Origin: Daphnia pulex
Taxonomy: Eukaryota > Arthropoda > Branchiopoda > Diplostraca > Daphniidae
Length of the DNA: 64,000 nucleotides
Assembly (NCBI RefSeq): GCF_021134715.1
Contig: NC_060020.1
Coordinates: forward strand, 5,518,001-5,582,000
Direction: 5' to 3'
Shown here: piece by piece, positions 11,351 through 22,317 of the stretch
Position numbering within the stretch: the stretch's first letter is position 1
How the letters are laid out: every line of letters begins with the position of its first letter
Notes under the pieces: model-generated
Database searches by the model: none
Told to the model about the DNA's origin: nothing
Seen by the model: the letters and a program-made list of their open reading frames with translations, nothing else
Position numbers and translations under genes: made by a program

Positions 11351-14300
11351 CTTCACAAAAATCGAAAAAAAGAAAAGATATTTTAAAATCGTACACTTGA
11401 TTATTTCTTATGAAATAAGACAAAAAATAATCTAGGAAAAAAATAATCTTTCGTAAAATCAAGTTCTAAATAACACTTCAGGTTCAGGGATAGGTTGTAA
11501 GAGATTTTCGAAGTAGGTCGCTATAATACAGAAAGTCAGAAAGCCAAACGAATCTTAAATATGATAGGACTCTTATTTTATAGTTGCGACCATTTAGCCT
11601 TGAATTTAACTGTGTATACAAGTTTTTACAAGTTTTTATTTGACTGTCCTTTGTGTGAAAACTTGTGACTATTGTTCGATATCCGCATAGCGTCCCTTCG
11701 TTTCAAATAACAATGGCGAAATTTTTTACTTCTGCGTTCTGCCTTATGTCTGTAATGTTTTTTCTTTTAACGGAATAGTTTGTATGTATTTCAAGGGCGA
11801 CCACTTACAGCCGCCTTTTTTTGGCGTTCAAACTTTACCGTTAAATTCAGATCAGACAGAAACATCGAACAACGAAAAGAAAAATAACAAGATGAATTTA
11901 ATAGAGAAGTCGGTAATGTCGCCGTTATTAAAATAACATTAAAATAACAATTACATTATCGACTTTTATTGTCAATAATCAAATGGTTATATAATCATAC
12001 CGGACTCGAGCAGTCATCCTTTTTTTTGTCTGATGAGATAAACCGCTTGTCACTAAAACTGTTTAGCCAAGTTTGATTACGAATGTCACTCGCTTTTGTC
12101 CACGAAATGAAAAATGGAACTTTTTCAAAGTAGAAGTGAATATAAAAACCCCACTAATATTTTTGTTTGTTATCTTTCAGCAATCACAACTGGACAAATC
12201 CATGACTGGAAAGAAACGAAGATCCCCCAACGGCCAAGATCACCGCGCCACACTAAGCTCGCAAGTAACTAGCCCCCGCAGAACCGAGTTCGGTTGTCTT
12301 CCTAAATTGCGAAGAATGAGCGAGGCAGAGAGTGATTAAGAGAGAAAAAATCAGTTCGGGATATTACGCTCAGGGATCATGTGCTTTCCACAGCCCGCGT
12401 GCTCTGACCGCACATCTCGGACGGATCGGTGTACTTGATGACATGCGAGAATGAGAGGATTTCCAGATGAGTCGCGAACGAGAACGAATTCAATCAGGTG
12501 ACAAGGGAAGAGAAGTAAGTCATTAAAGGGAAAAAGAAAGCTTGTTGTGTTGTTATTCATGAGTCGCCATTCGCCATGCAAGAGTCATGCGGCTTTGGGT
12601 AAATTCGGTTCACGGTCGTCACTTCATCGGAATGGATGATGGACCGACCTAAAAAAATCAAGTAGAAGTGGCTGTCATCATGTGACTTGCTTATTTAACT
12701 AGAACCGTGTATTACTTTTACGATGCTCCCATAATAATCTCGTTCGCATTGGCTAGTGATTGAAGGAGGTCGATGCAGTCCGAACGTGATGACTGAATTG
12801 CAATCCATCGATGTCAACGAGTACATGCATGGTGAAAAAAAGGCGCATCCATCTGCCAGTCGGTTTTGAACCAACAAACATTGATGGTACTGCTTTACGC
12901 CATGTTTAAAATGATAAGACTCTTTTCACGTTGAAGATCGATCCAACTGCGGCACCCGCATCCGGGTGAATGGTGATATATTTATTGATTGATTTCCAGT
13001 TGCGCTGCCTTGTCACTGGTGGCGGGGGCGAGTGCCAGATGCAGGAATACAAGACTGGGATCCTGCAGCAGTTGTGAATATTTGATGATTTTTGTAATCG
13101 CGATGAGGGAATGCATGGTCTCGTGAATACCAGAGCCCTATTAACTCTGAGAACTTGGTCTTATTGTGGACTGGGCAAAAGTATCTTTTGAAGTCAATTT
13201 CCTGTCTTCAAAAATCCCGAGATTTTTGGAGTGCATAGGGCAAGTTCAAAGAAGCCGTCGATTCTTTCATCAACTTCAGTTTAAATTAGATACGTCAATA
13301 ATTTAGCTAATTCGACAGATCTTCGGGCGCGTGATTTTGTGAACATTTTCCATTCTCGTCCGCTTGAAATGTGTAATATCGAACGGGATTTTGGAATGTA
13401 ACTTATTAATATCTGTATCTAGGGCTCATTTTTTTTATTTTATTTTTTTATTTGATCAATTCCTAGATTCAATTTTGCGAGTTCGGCATGATTTAGCAAT
13501 CACATAACAACAATAAACATATGCTAGGTTGCTCCCTTTCGATGATTGATAGAAGAATTTTCCATGTATGACCGCTCCTTCCTTTTTTTATCACGTTTAT
13601 TGATCTTGTTCTTGGCCGGTTTCGTCGCCTCGTAATCCCCGTCTCGTTTCTCCGAATTTCTCCGCCCGTCTTCACTTGTCAACATATTTCAACATAACAA
13701 GTTTTGCAAAGTAACAGAAATAAGTTCGAGAGAAAAAAAAAGAAGACTCACAAATTGCGGCCTCTAACGGTGACTTTCCTCTAGAGAATATTTCTGCGTT
13801 ACATTACAGACTATGTGGAACTATTTGGCAAATTATATGCAATACATGCAGTAGCTTACACATCGATTACTGTAAGGTGGATCGATACTCCCCGTCTAGA
13901 CTCAAGGTTTCAATCACGTATGCCAGATTAAGAGTTTTGTTTTTCTCCTTTTACTTGGAAAGCGATACTCTATAAAATATCGCTTTCACTTCACTTTGAA
14001 TGATGGTCTCTTATAAATTTAATGGTGGCGATCCGGCTGCTTATATTTCAAGATCGGCCATTCTACGTAGAAGCTACGGAAAAAAGTGAGTTTGATTTCA
14101 ACTTGCTGGGAGATTACCGATGAAAAAGAATGGGGTCCGTTTAAATGATAGATAAAGAAAAACCCTCATCCAGGTAGGCATTCAATTTATTACGAGTCCT
14201 CGATTCTAAAATGAGGCCGTCGACTGGGCCCCCAATTTAGAAAGACATTGTCGATCGATACTTAATGCTTTATTCTATTCAAGGTTGTTCTAAGATCCCA

Positions 14301-14756
14301 AGACCTGCTGTGAATCACGCATCCTTTGCAACGTGTACTTGACTCTTATTAATGCTACTCGTCCCGCCGCTGCCGCACTGGCGAGATAGCGTAGCCAACA
14401 GAAACCTTGAAAAGTATATTCACCGCTCATGTAGCCTAATCCTTTTGTTCATTTATCAAGTTTGTAATGGATAAAAAAAAATAATAATAAAATAATAATA
14501 AAAAAAAAATTCCTCTTTTTTTTTCCCGGTTGAATTCTTACAAGACCTTCACGTTATTTTTGTAATTTTTTAATCCTTCACGGACGGCAATGGAAGCTAG
14601 TATTTCTAATCCTCCTTTTGAAGTAAAAACATTATATATTTTCCAACATTTTTCACTGTTGTTGTTGGATTCACGCCAAAAATTGCTTTTTCACGTCAAT
14701 GCCCGGCTGAGCACAACGACCGTGAATCGTTTGATCAGTTCATAAGATTAATAAAT
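11351..14756. other. Intergenic region between otopetrin B and DAP5
   Basis: AT-rich with short A/T runs, for example an AATAAT-type run at about 14470-14510 and direct ATTAAAATAACA repeats near 11930-11950. It should hold the otopetrin B start exon and promoter, which I could not place. Apart from the weak candidate exon at 12181-12339, no coding sequence is supported. Confidence 0.5.
12181..12339 (+). other. Candidate terminal exon, unknown small basic protein
   Basis: A good acceptor (pyrimidine tract then CAG at 12180) is followed by an open frame to TAA at 12337-12339. It contains an ATG at 12202-12204 and encodes a Ser/Arg/Lys-rich peptide starting MTGKKRRSP. No family was recognised and no partner exon was found, so this may be noncoding. 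Confidence 0.2.
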
Positions 14757-14800
14757 TGACCGCTAGGTGCCGCTAGGAAAGTACCACTTGACGCCATCTA
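14757..14800. promoter_or_regulatory. CTCF-like motif cluster upstream of DAP5
   Basis: Two CCGCTAG-type words and one CGCCATCTA word (reverse complement TAGATGGCG) lie about 80-125 bp before the inferred DAP5 start of transcription. Similar words recur near other gene ends in the window. Factor identity is inference. Confidence 0.3.
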
Positions 14801-14880
14801 TGAAAACGTTTCCAAAACGTCAATAAGGTGTTGCTACACCAGAGGGAAGGGTAGGACGATAGTACGTCTAGTGTAAGTCT

Positions 14881-16670
14881 CTCAGTTGCCGAGACTGTTT
14901 CAGGAGGGCGGAAGTCAACAGCCTTGCCTCCATAGAAAAAAAGCATAGGCTCCCATCACTCAGAAAGATTCGAGCGTTGTAAGTACACATTTTTCCAACT
15001 CGTCCTTTTTTATTAGAATTTGTGGCATTTACACGTCTTTCCGCCATGTTTCCTTTGTCCTGGGTTGAGCGAAGAAAGGTCTTGTTGGACGCTGGCCGAC
15101 ATGAATGTGAACCGTGAAATAAGTGATGAATTACTCAGAGAATTCACTAGAACAAAGGGGAGCTCTTCCATGTGTCTATTTGCTTTGCATTCAATTAGTA
15201 ATGTGCTAATCGTAAGGGGAATGCAAATTGAATGTGATGAACTCGAGTGTATTGAGTAATATTGTACAACAAAGCTTTATTTCATCATTAAAAAGCAATT
15301 GAAGGTTGGCGAGACATTATGTTTGTTACGAAATGATACGTATAAATGCAACATCCCACAAGCCTTCGTACAGCGCCCTCTTGAGACGCTTAAGGTCGTT
15401 TACCCTACTATCCGGTCCATATTTAATTATTTTTTGTAGAAAAGGAACGAAAATTTACGAAGCAACCTGATCTTGAGCTCAAAAGTTCTGTTCTTCTCCG
15501 TTCGGGAATTGTACATTTCCGCTTTCGAATAAAAACGAGACATTCTTTTAGGGAAGCCATCTTTTTTTTTTTTTACGGGGAGAGACTCGTTTTGGTGCGT
15601 CCCTTAGGGCCCCCGAGGGCAGCTAGGGCTTTTTGGAATGTGTCTCGGTCCAAGTGTATGTACGCAGGGAAATGTGGAGACCTTGATGTCGGTGTGTAGG
15701 TGCCATTGAACTTATTTCGGAAATGGGCGTCCGTCGCCTCTGAAGAATTATGTTGTTGGCGGGGATTGTGTGTGTGTGTATGCGGTGAACGAGCCGTAGC
15801 TTATAGTATAGTTGCCGTAGGTGCAAGCCCCCCGAGATCTCGATCAATATTTAGGCTTGGGATGCGAGTTGTGCAGCAGCAGCAAGCATATAGCACACAC
15901 GTTGGGGCGACGAAAGAGAAAAAGAGGGCTGTAGCAAGACTGCTGCTAGCACCCTCATCCGGTGCGTAATATTGATTTTGATTGCGTGCGCCCCTCGTTC
16001 CTTCTATTTAGTGCTTTTAGCCCGCACTGTACTTGTGTCGTCGTCTTGTTTCCACCCCTTGCGTCACCCACAGAACAAGAGTTCGGGAATCTACCCTCTA
16101 TTTCGAGGGCTTTTCCATTGCGCCTGCGTTGCCTTTTCTCGTAGAAGCGAGTACACACTAGTGACGTAATACAATCGTGTAGGTCGTTATTTTAACTTTG
16201 CAAGAGGGAAACTTATTTTCTTTTCCAGAATTTACTGCCCACGTCATTGTAACTAAGGTAAGGTTGGATTATATTTAAGGCCACGGACTCACGGGGCCCT
16301 TGAGAAAGGGAGAAAGACTCGGCCTTGGGCGTGTTGCAGATTGCGAACTCAAAAAGAAAAAATTGAGGTCACTACTAAGAATTCTCCTCCTACATGATCC
16401 ACTCCCCATTAGTCACACGTTCCAAGTTCGACAGTAGAGGGCTCGTAGCTCGAATCTGTGTGTTTAGTTGCGAAACTTCTGTCTGCGTCAAACACATCGT
16501 CTCTCTCTTACAACCGTTACGCAGTTTATTGTGACATTCGACAGTGCTACATCAATCGAACTCATTTGTGCTCTCATTTTCTTTCTTTCAGCTTCACTTA
16601 CTCGTGAAAAGAACGCAGTTGGGACGTGTCTCCGTAATTTTTCACCTTGGCGGGCCCAATTCAAAGCAAA
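14881..16670 (+). promoter_or_regulatory. DAP5 5' leader: initiator and AUG-free spliced 5' UTR exons
   Basis: A TCAGTT initiator-like word sits at about 14882. The likely first exon ends at 14978 before a GTAAGT donor. A second possible leader exon is 16229-16257 (TTCCAG acceptor, GTAAGG donor). The third begins at 16592 after TTTCAG and runs into the coding region. None of the three contains an ATG in any frame. An in-frame TAA at 16635-16637 closes the reading frame upstream of the proposed start. Exon joining is inferred from splice signals. Confidence 0.5.
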
Positions 16671-19600
16671 ACGGACGGGCAGCGAGGACACGGAGGTATT
16701 AATCTGTCTAATTTATTCATATTTCTTGGTCTAATTCATCTTTTATTTTAGGTGCTTCTCGTAGCCTAGGAGGAAGGTAACAGAATCACACATTTCATCC
16801 TATTCCCTTTTCAGTCCGTTGTTGTCCATAACTTGTTATCCTCCGTGGCCATGTATGGAAGATTGGAATGGTGTCAAACTATTTCCCCGTGTCCTGCTTT
16901 TCTTGTATCTCACCAAAGTTTACTCCTGTCTTGTTCTAATTTGGTATTCTCTCTTTCTTCAGGGACGATCCACGATCCCAAGTGTCCACAGGCAATCGCA
17001 GATGGATTCCTCCCAGTACTTACAAACGAGATGCACCTTCTAATGAAAACAAGAATGACATTGTCTTTCGAAAGGTATTACAATGGTGTTTCATCATAAT
17101 GCTTTTTTATAGGTTTCTTTGGTAGAATAGGAAACATAATCACTATTATTTGATCGTAACTTGTAATATTATACTTAATCTTGCTTGATTGATTATTCTT
17201 AACTATAGAATAATTTTCAAAATGAACAACATTTTCAATATCCTGTTTCCACTTTTTTAGGTTCGCGGTATCCTAAACAAACTAACTCCGGAAAAGTTTG
17301 AGAAGTTGAGCGATGATTTGCTGTGCATAGGGTTGGACTCTCCGACCATCTTGAAGGGAGTGATTCTACTCATCTTTGAGAAGGCTTTAGATGAACCCAA
17401 GTACAGTTCTATGTACGCACAGCTGTGCAGGCGTTTATCTGAAGAAGCCCCCAACTTTGAACCGCCAACTAACGCCAACGGCAGTACTCCCAGTATCTCT
17501 ACCTTCCGGCAGCTGTTGCTTGCCAAGTGCCGTGTCGAGTTTGAAAATCGTTCGGCCGCTCAAGAGGTCTTCGAAAGTCGCGATGGCTCTCTCACAGCCG
17601 ACGAGGAAGAGCAACGTCAGACGGCCAAGCGTAAGATGCTTGGCAACATTAAGTTTATTGGTGAATTGGGCAAGTTGGGTATGCTGCAGGGTGCCATCCT
17701 CCATATGTGTATCCAGCAGCTCTTGGAGAGGAAGCGCAGGGGGGGCATCCGTGAGATGGCAGAAGATTTGGAATGTCTATGCCAGATCATGAGAACCTGT
17801 GGTAGGATTCTCGACATCGACAAGGCTAAATCCTTGATGGATCAATATTTTGACCGGATGGCTGCATATGCCGTCAACCAAGAGCTGCCCTCGCGGATTC
17901 GTTTCATGATGCAGGACTCCATCGACCTGCGTACAAATCATTGGCAGCCACGCAAAATCGCCTCGACCGACGGGCCACGAACCATTCAACAGATTCGGGA
18001 AGAAGCTGCCCGAGACAGTGGTGTCTACCTTCCGCCACCCGGTTCCCACTTGATGCAAGGTATGCATCGTGGTGGCGGTCCTGGCGGTATGGGAATCAAT
18101 CCACCATCAGGACTCTTCCCCGTTTCACGTTCGGGTCTCAAAGGACCAATTGGCATCGGACTTGAGGATGTCTTTGGTTCCCTTCCTTTGGGAGCCGTTA
18201 GTATTGGTACCGGACCTGGAGTCATTCCATCCATGCAGGTTAGAATAATCTTCATTATTATTTTAGTCGTTGCGATCGATATATTGCGTGTACATCAATT
18301 ATAATCTGGTTGTTACATTTTAGGATGGTTATGGTTACGATAGTGATTCGACTCACAATGGTCACGGACACAACCCAAACATGTACCGTGGGCGCCCGTC
18401 TTATGGAAGTACGGGTAGCGGTGGCAGTGGAAGTGGTGGTTATTCGTCAAGCCGATCGCCAAGCAATGGCGTCGGCAACTACCATGGCGGTGGCAACAAC
18501 AAGCAGTTCTCGGCTCAAAATCACCACCAACAGAACATAAACCAAGCCAACAATGCCAAAAATGACCTTCCACCACGCTTCAAAAAGATGATGATGACGC
18601 AGCAAAGAAGTCAAAGCAGCACGGAAGAAGTCAGTCTCCGTCCGCCGGCCAATTCGATGGTTAACAAACCAAAGCCATCGACTGTACTATTACCCAAGTC
18701 AGTCACAAGCAATGCTGCAGCCGGAAACAACCACATTACCGGTCCGCTTGGACCCCTTCTAGACGCTGCCCTGCCTATGAATTCATCGGCTGTATCTAAT
18801 CCATCCAAGATTCCTGGTATGGGTCTAAATCTGCAAGAGATAATGCCCATTGGGGTAAAATCTGTAGTCCCGACCGCAACCGATAAACAGAGATCTCCAC
18901 GAAAAGACCAAGGCCCCACGAAAGAAGACATTGTCAAGCAAGCGGAAACTGTACTGGAAGATCTCCTCAATCGTCAAATAGTGGAGGATAGTGTCAATGC
19001 TCTGAAGGAGATTAAAATGATCGATCGATTTTGGACTCCTGTTCTGGCTCGTCTCATGGCCAAAGTCCTGGACAAATCGGACTCTGAGCGGGAGCTGGTT
19101 AGTCAGTTGATGGTCCATCTGAAGAAAGAGTCTCTCATTACACCGTCTAATTTTTTCGACGGCTATAAAGAGTTGGTCTCTCAACTGCCCGACATAGAGA
19201 ACGATGTGCCTCGAGCCAAATCTTTTGTGGCTGGATTGGCTGCACGCGCCGTTATGGACGAACTTTCTACACTTGCCGATTTGGCACGACCACTGGAAGG
19301 CGGTTACCAATATCCTCTTTTCCTCTTGACGCTGCAACAACTGCACAAGATTCAGGCCACCGAAAGGTCTGTCCTGATCAAGTTGTTCAACGAGTCCAAA
19401 GTTCAACTTATGAACATGCTTCCAGAACTCGATCGTAACAAGGATAGACTTGGTGAGATCTTAGATGATCGTGGTCTCAGCTTCCTGTTTCCTCTGTTGC
19501 GCATCCAATCTGATCTGTGGAAACAGATTCAAGCCGACCCCACTCCTGCTCAGTTCTACAAGTGGATTAAAGAAAATGTTGATCCTTCTTGCTACACTAT

Positions 19601-20122
19601 GCCGGGCTTTATCTCAGCCCTGTTTGCCGTTCTTCTCAAGTATATCGCTCAAGAATCGGCCCCGAATGACGCACCTACTACCAACGGATCAACAGAAAAC
19701 GGGTCTATTGCAACTGCTACGGACAAGGTGACACAGGAAAAGGAAAAGGAGCTTGTGGAACGTTATCGACCCGTGTTGCAGGCTTTCCTTCACGACCATG
19801 TCTCACTCCAAGTCACTGTCCTGCATGCCCTGCAGGCCTTCTGTCACGGACTTAACTTTCCCAAAGGCATGCTTCTTCGCTGGTTTGTCCTTCTTTACGA
19901 CCTGGAAATAATCGAAGAAGATGCTTTCCTCAAGTGGAAGGAAGATCTTACCGACGATACCCCAGGCAAAGGCAAAGCTCTCTTTCAGGTAATTAATTGA
20001 ATAACAATTGCAGATTTTTAAGTTCAAATTTTACATTAAAATGGATTTGTCTACAGGTAAATAACTGGCTAATGTGGCTAGAACAAGCCGAGTCTGATGA
20101 GGACGAAGACGGCGATGCTTAA
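16671..20122 (+). CDS. eIF4G2: eIF4G2 / DAP5 / NAT1 (p97) translation factor, non-AUG start
   Basis: Exons 16671-16695, 16752-16776, 16963-17074, 17261-18238, 18324-19988 and 20057-20122 give about 956 codons, close to the vertebrate protein at about 907. DAP5 is an eIF4G paralog lacking the eIF4E- and PABP-binding N terminus; it binds eIF4A and eIF3 and drives cap-independent or eIF4E-independent initiation in the cytoplasm. MIF4G runs about residues 55-275 (VRGILNKLTPEKFEKL, MLGNIKFIGELGKLGML, EDLECLCQIMRT, SLMDQYFDRM). An IGTGPGVI motif and a Gly/Asn/Gln-rich linker follow. MA3 spans about 578-700, and a W2 domain with an acidic tail about 790-956 (FPKGMLLRWFVLLYD, GKGKALFQVNNWLMWLE). There is no in-frame ATG between the upstream TAA (16635) and the middle of MIF4G. 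ACG at 16671, in AAA-ACG-G context, is chosen because it lies eight codons before GASR, as the mammalian GUG start does. Confidence 0.95.
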
Positions 20123-21080
20123 CGAAGGACAGCTATAGGAATTTATTAAAACACGGCACAAAACCAGGAGAAAGCACAGCGCGCTTTACGCATCCTCCTA
20201 CCAAGAGACTAAAAGAACGGCCTTTGAAGAAGTGACTTTTTTTTCCTCAGTCCATATGATGGTGGCCTCACTTTTGGTCCACGCTCCGTTGCCGTTGCAA
20301 ATATCCTTGGGTTGATTGAACGGGAATGAAGAGGGAGAGAATGAAAAAAAATAACAATTTCTTTTGCTGTCGACTCAAAATCTTTCGTTTCGTGCTGTGT
20401 TCTTTTGTTGCGCTTTGTTTTTCTTTTCCTTATCTTGTCCTCCCATCTCTGTTGGTTTTTTGCGCCGAATGCGCTCTTTGGCAATATGTTCAGAGTCTTT
20501 TTTGATGCTTTACGGGCTCGTCCCTAACTTTAGTTCTAATCAAATTTGAACAGGCAAAAAGCTAGAAACATTTTCTTTCATCTCACTCCAGGAGATGTTT
20601 TTTTTTTTGGCCGACGTCAACAGCTGAAGGTCTAACACTAAATATCTAAATTCTTTGAGTTTCCTCTTTCCTCATGGACCCCACTAATTTTTAAAGGAAA
20701 TGCCTTTCTGAGGCTTTTTCGTCAACATCTTTTTAAGGGAAAGATTTTTAAACAAATACTATTTCAACACACCTTTAAATTCGTTGCAACTGGGGATTAG
20801 ATGATTTCCATGAAGTGTGTGATTGTACTGCTCCCTCTTCGCTGATTTTTTCTCTGATCGACTTGCACTTCAGAAAACAAATGAAATGATTTCAAATTTA
20901 ACGCGCGCACGTTTCTTTTTTATTATTATTTTGGAATTCAATGGACTTAATATCAAATTCCAGTAAAAATAATTTGTTGCTTGCATTAATTTGCAGAGCT
21001 TGTCTGCCAAAAAAAAACACATTTAGGGAAAATTACAGTACTTGAACGAATTATTCTGAAATAAATGAGTTTGAATAAAA
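20123..21080 (+). other. DAP5 3' UTR
   Basis: AT-rich sequence after the DAP5 stop, with two polyadenylation hexamers AATAAA at 21060-21065 and 21074-21079. No coding frame is supported. Confidence 0.5.
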
Positions 21081-21235
21081 GAGAGTAATCAACTTAATGT
21101 CCATAACTTTGCTTGTGGACTGCTACTTTCCTGGCTTGAGGTTGTGGAGGATGGTAATTCCAAACGCAATCTTCCAGTCTGTTTAGAAACCTTAAAATTT
21201 TCTCGGCCCTTTTATCTCCTTCGACCGCACGGCAC

Positions 21236-21385
21236 TTCTCACTGGCGTGCAGTCCTCTCGTCGCCCGGAAGCATAGGAGATAAGGGGAGTACATTCCCAA
21301 TCGACTTCCTACTGTCATCCCTGCCTTCTACTAGTGAGCAATACTGCTCACTTGCATGCCGTCCTTTCGTCGCTCCGAGGCATGG
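21236..21385. repeat. Imperfect direct repeat, about 50 bp, two copies
   Basis: Two related blocks at about 21236-21285 and 21335-21385 share the order TCACT, GTCGTCC/GTCCT-TCGTCGC and GCATRGGAGA. They overlap open frames on both strands (minus-strand frame 21094-21318) that I could not assign to any protein. Possibly a remnant of a mobile or duplicated sequence. Confidence 0.35.
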
Positions 21386-21650
21386 GAGAGTTGAGCCTGC
21401 TCCAGCTACCTATCGAACCCGACCAGCATCATTCGACTACCCAGCCAACTTGAACTACCCCAGGCAGGAGAAAGCTCTCAATGCAGAAGGGAGTTTCTTG
21501 AGGACGATGAGATCTTGATTTTAGTGAGAAGAATATGTTGTGAGTATATTTTTTCTTTTGTCTTTTTTTTTTTTGTTATTGTTATTTCAATTCATTATTT
21601 CAATTCAATTCATTGTGGATTAGTGTGGATTAGCTAGAACAGGGATGTCT

Positions 21651-21896
21651 TCTTTTTGACGCTAGATGGCGTCAATCTAAGGCAATCTTCGATCGTTTTT
21701 CAGCTGTCAAAAGCACTAGCTTTAATTACTTTTATTTTTCTAAAGTCATTTATTGGAGTTATTGTGAGATTATTTGGGGTGATATTTGACCGTAAGTGAT
21801 CTAGTTACAAAGCTCACTTGTTAGATTTTTGATAATTTGCGTTTATATCTACTTCCGGTTTTAAATCAGTTAATAGTTCAGTAAGTTTTCATGTGA
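21651..21896 (+). repeat. Left arm of a long diverged inverted repeat
   Basis: This block is repeated in inverse orientation at about 26838-27062. Shared words in the same order are CTTTTT, ACGCTAGA-GGC, CAGCTGTCA, an 18-base identity beginning ACAAAGCTCACTTG, CTACTTCCGGTTTT, and TAGTTCAGTAA followed by TTCAT. Spacing between words differs, so the arms are old. It includes a near-palindrome GACGC-TAGATG-GCGTC at 21658-21673. Confidence 0.55.
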
Positions 21897-22202
21897 CTTT
21901 GAACAAAACTGTGACAAAACGGCAACCTGCAAAAGGAAAGGCACTAAAACTTGCCATGCAGAGGTTGGGTGAGAACGGGATGTGTTGCATAACCATTTGG
22001 TATTCATTTTGATATTGGTTGTTGTAGACCCAACCCCAGCAACGACAACCTGCAAAAGGAAAGGACAGTCATACTCGAAGGTCACGGAGAAAAATGTGTC
22101 ATGCAGCGGTGCAGAGGATGGGTGAGAAAGGTACGTGTTTCATCATTATCAAACAGGTACAATATCCGCAAGGCTTAAGAGGTGAGGGTGATAAAAAAAT
22201 CG

Positions 22203-22239
22203 TATATAAAGGAGAGAGAAAAGGCCAGAGACATCAGTC
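22203..22239 (+). promoter_or_regulatory. TATA box and TCAGTC initiator of Tyr-rich copy 1
   Basis: TATATAAA at 22203-22210 and a TCAGTC initiator at 22234-22239 are about 33 bp apart (TATA start to initiator A), the spacing of a focused arthropod core promoter. The first ATG follows about 80 bp downstream at 22318. Confidence 0.6.
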
Positions 22240-22317
22240 GAGTGAGGATCTCCGACACGGCAACAACTGCAGCGCACTCACCATCTGCCTTCTTCACCGT
22301 ATTGCCAGTTCGCAACC

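Noticed and set aside
21094-21318. Minus-strand frame ending in a basic peptide, considered as a terminal exon
   Set aside because: No acceptor or partner exon was convincing and the region overlaps an imperfect direct repeat.
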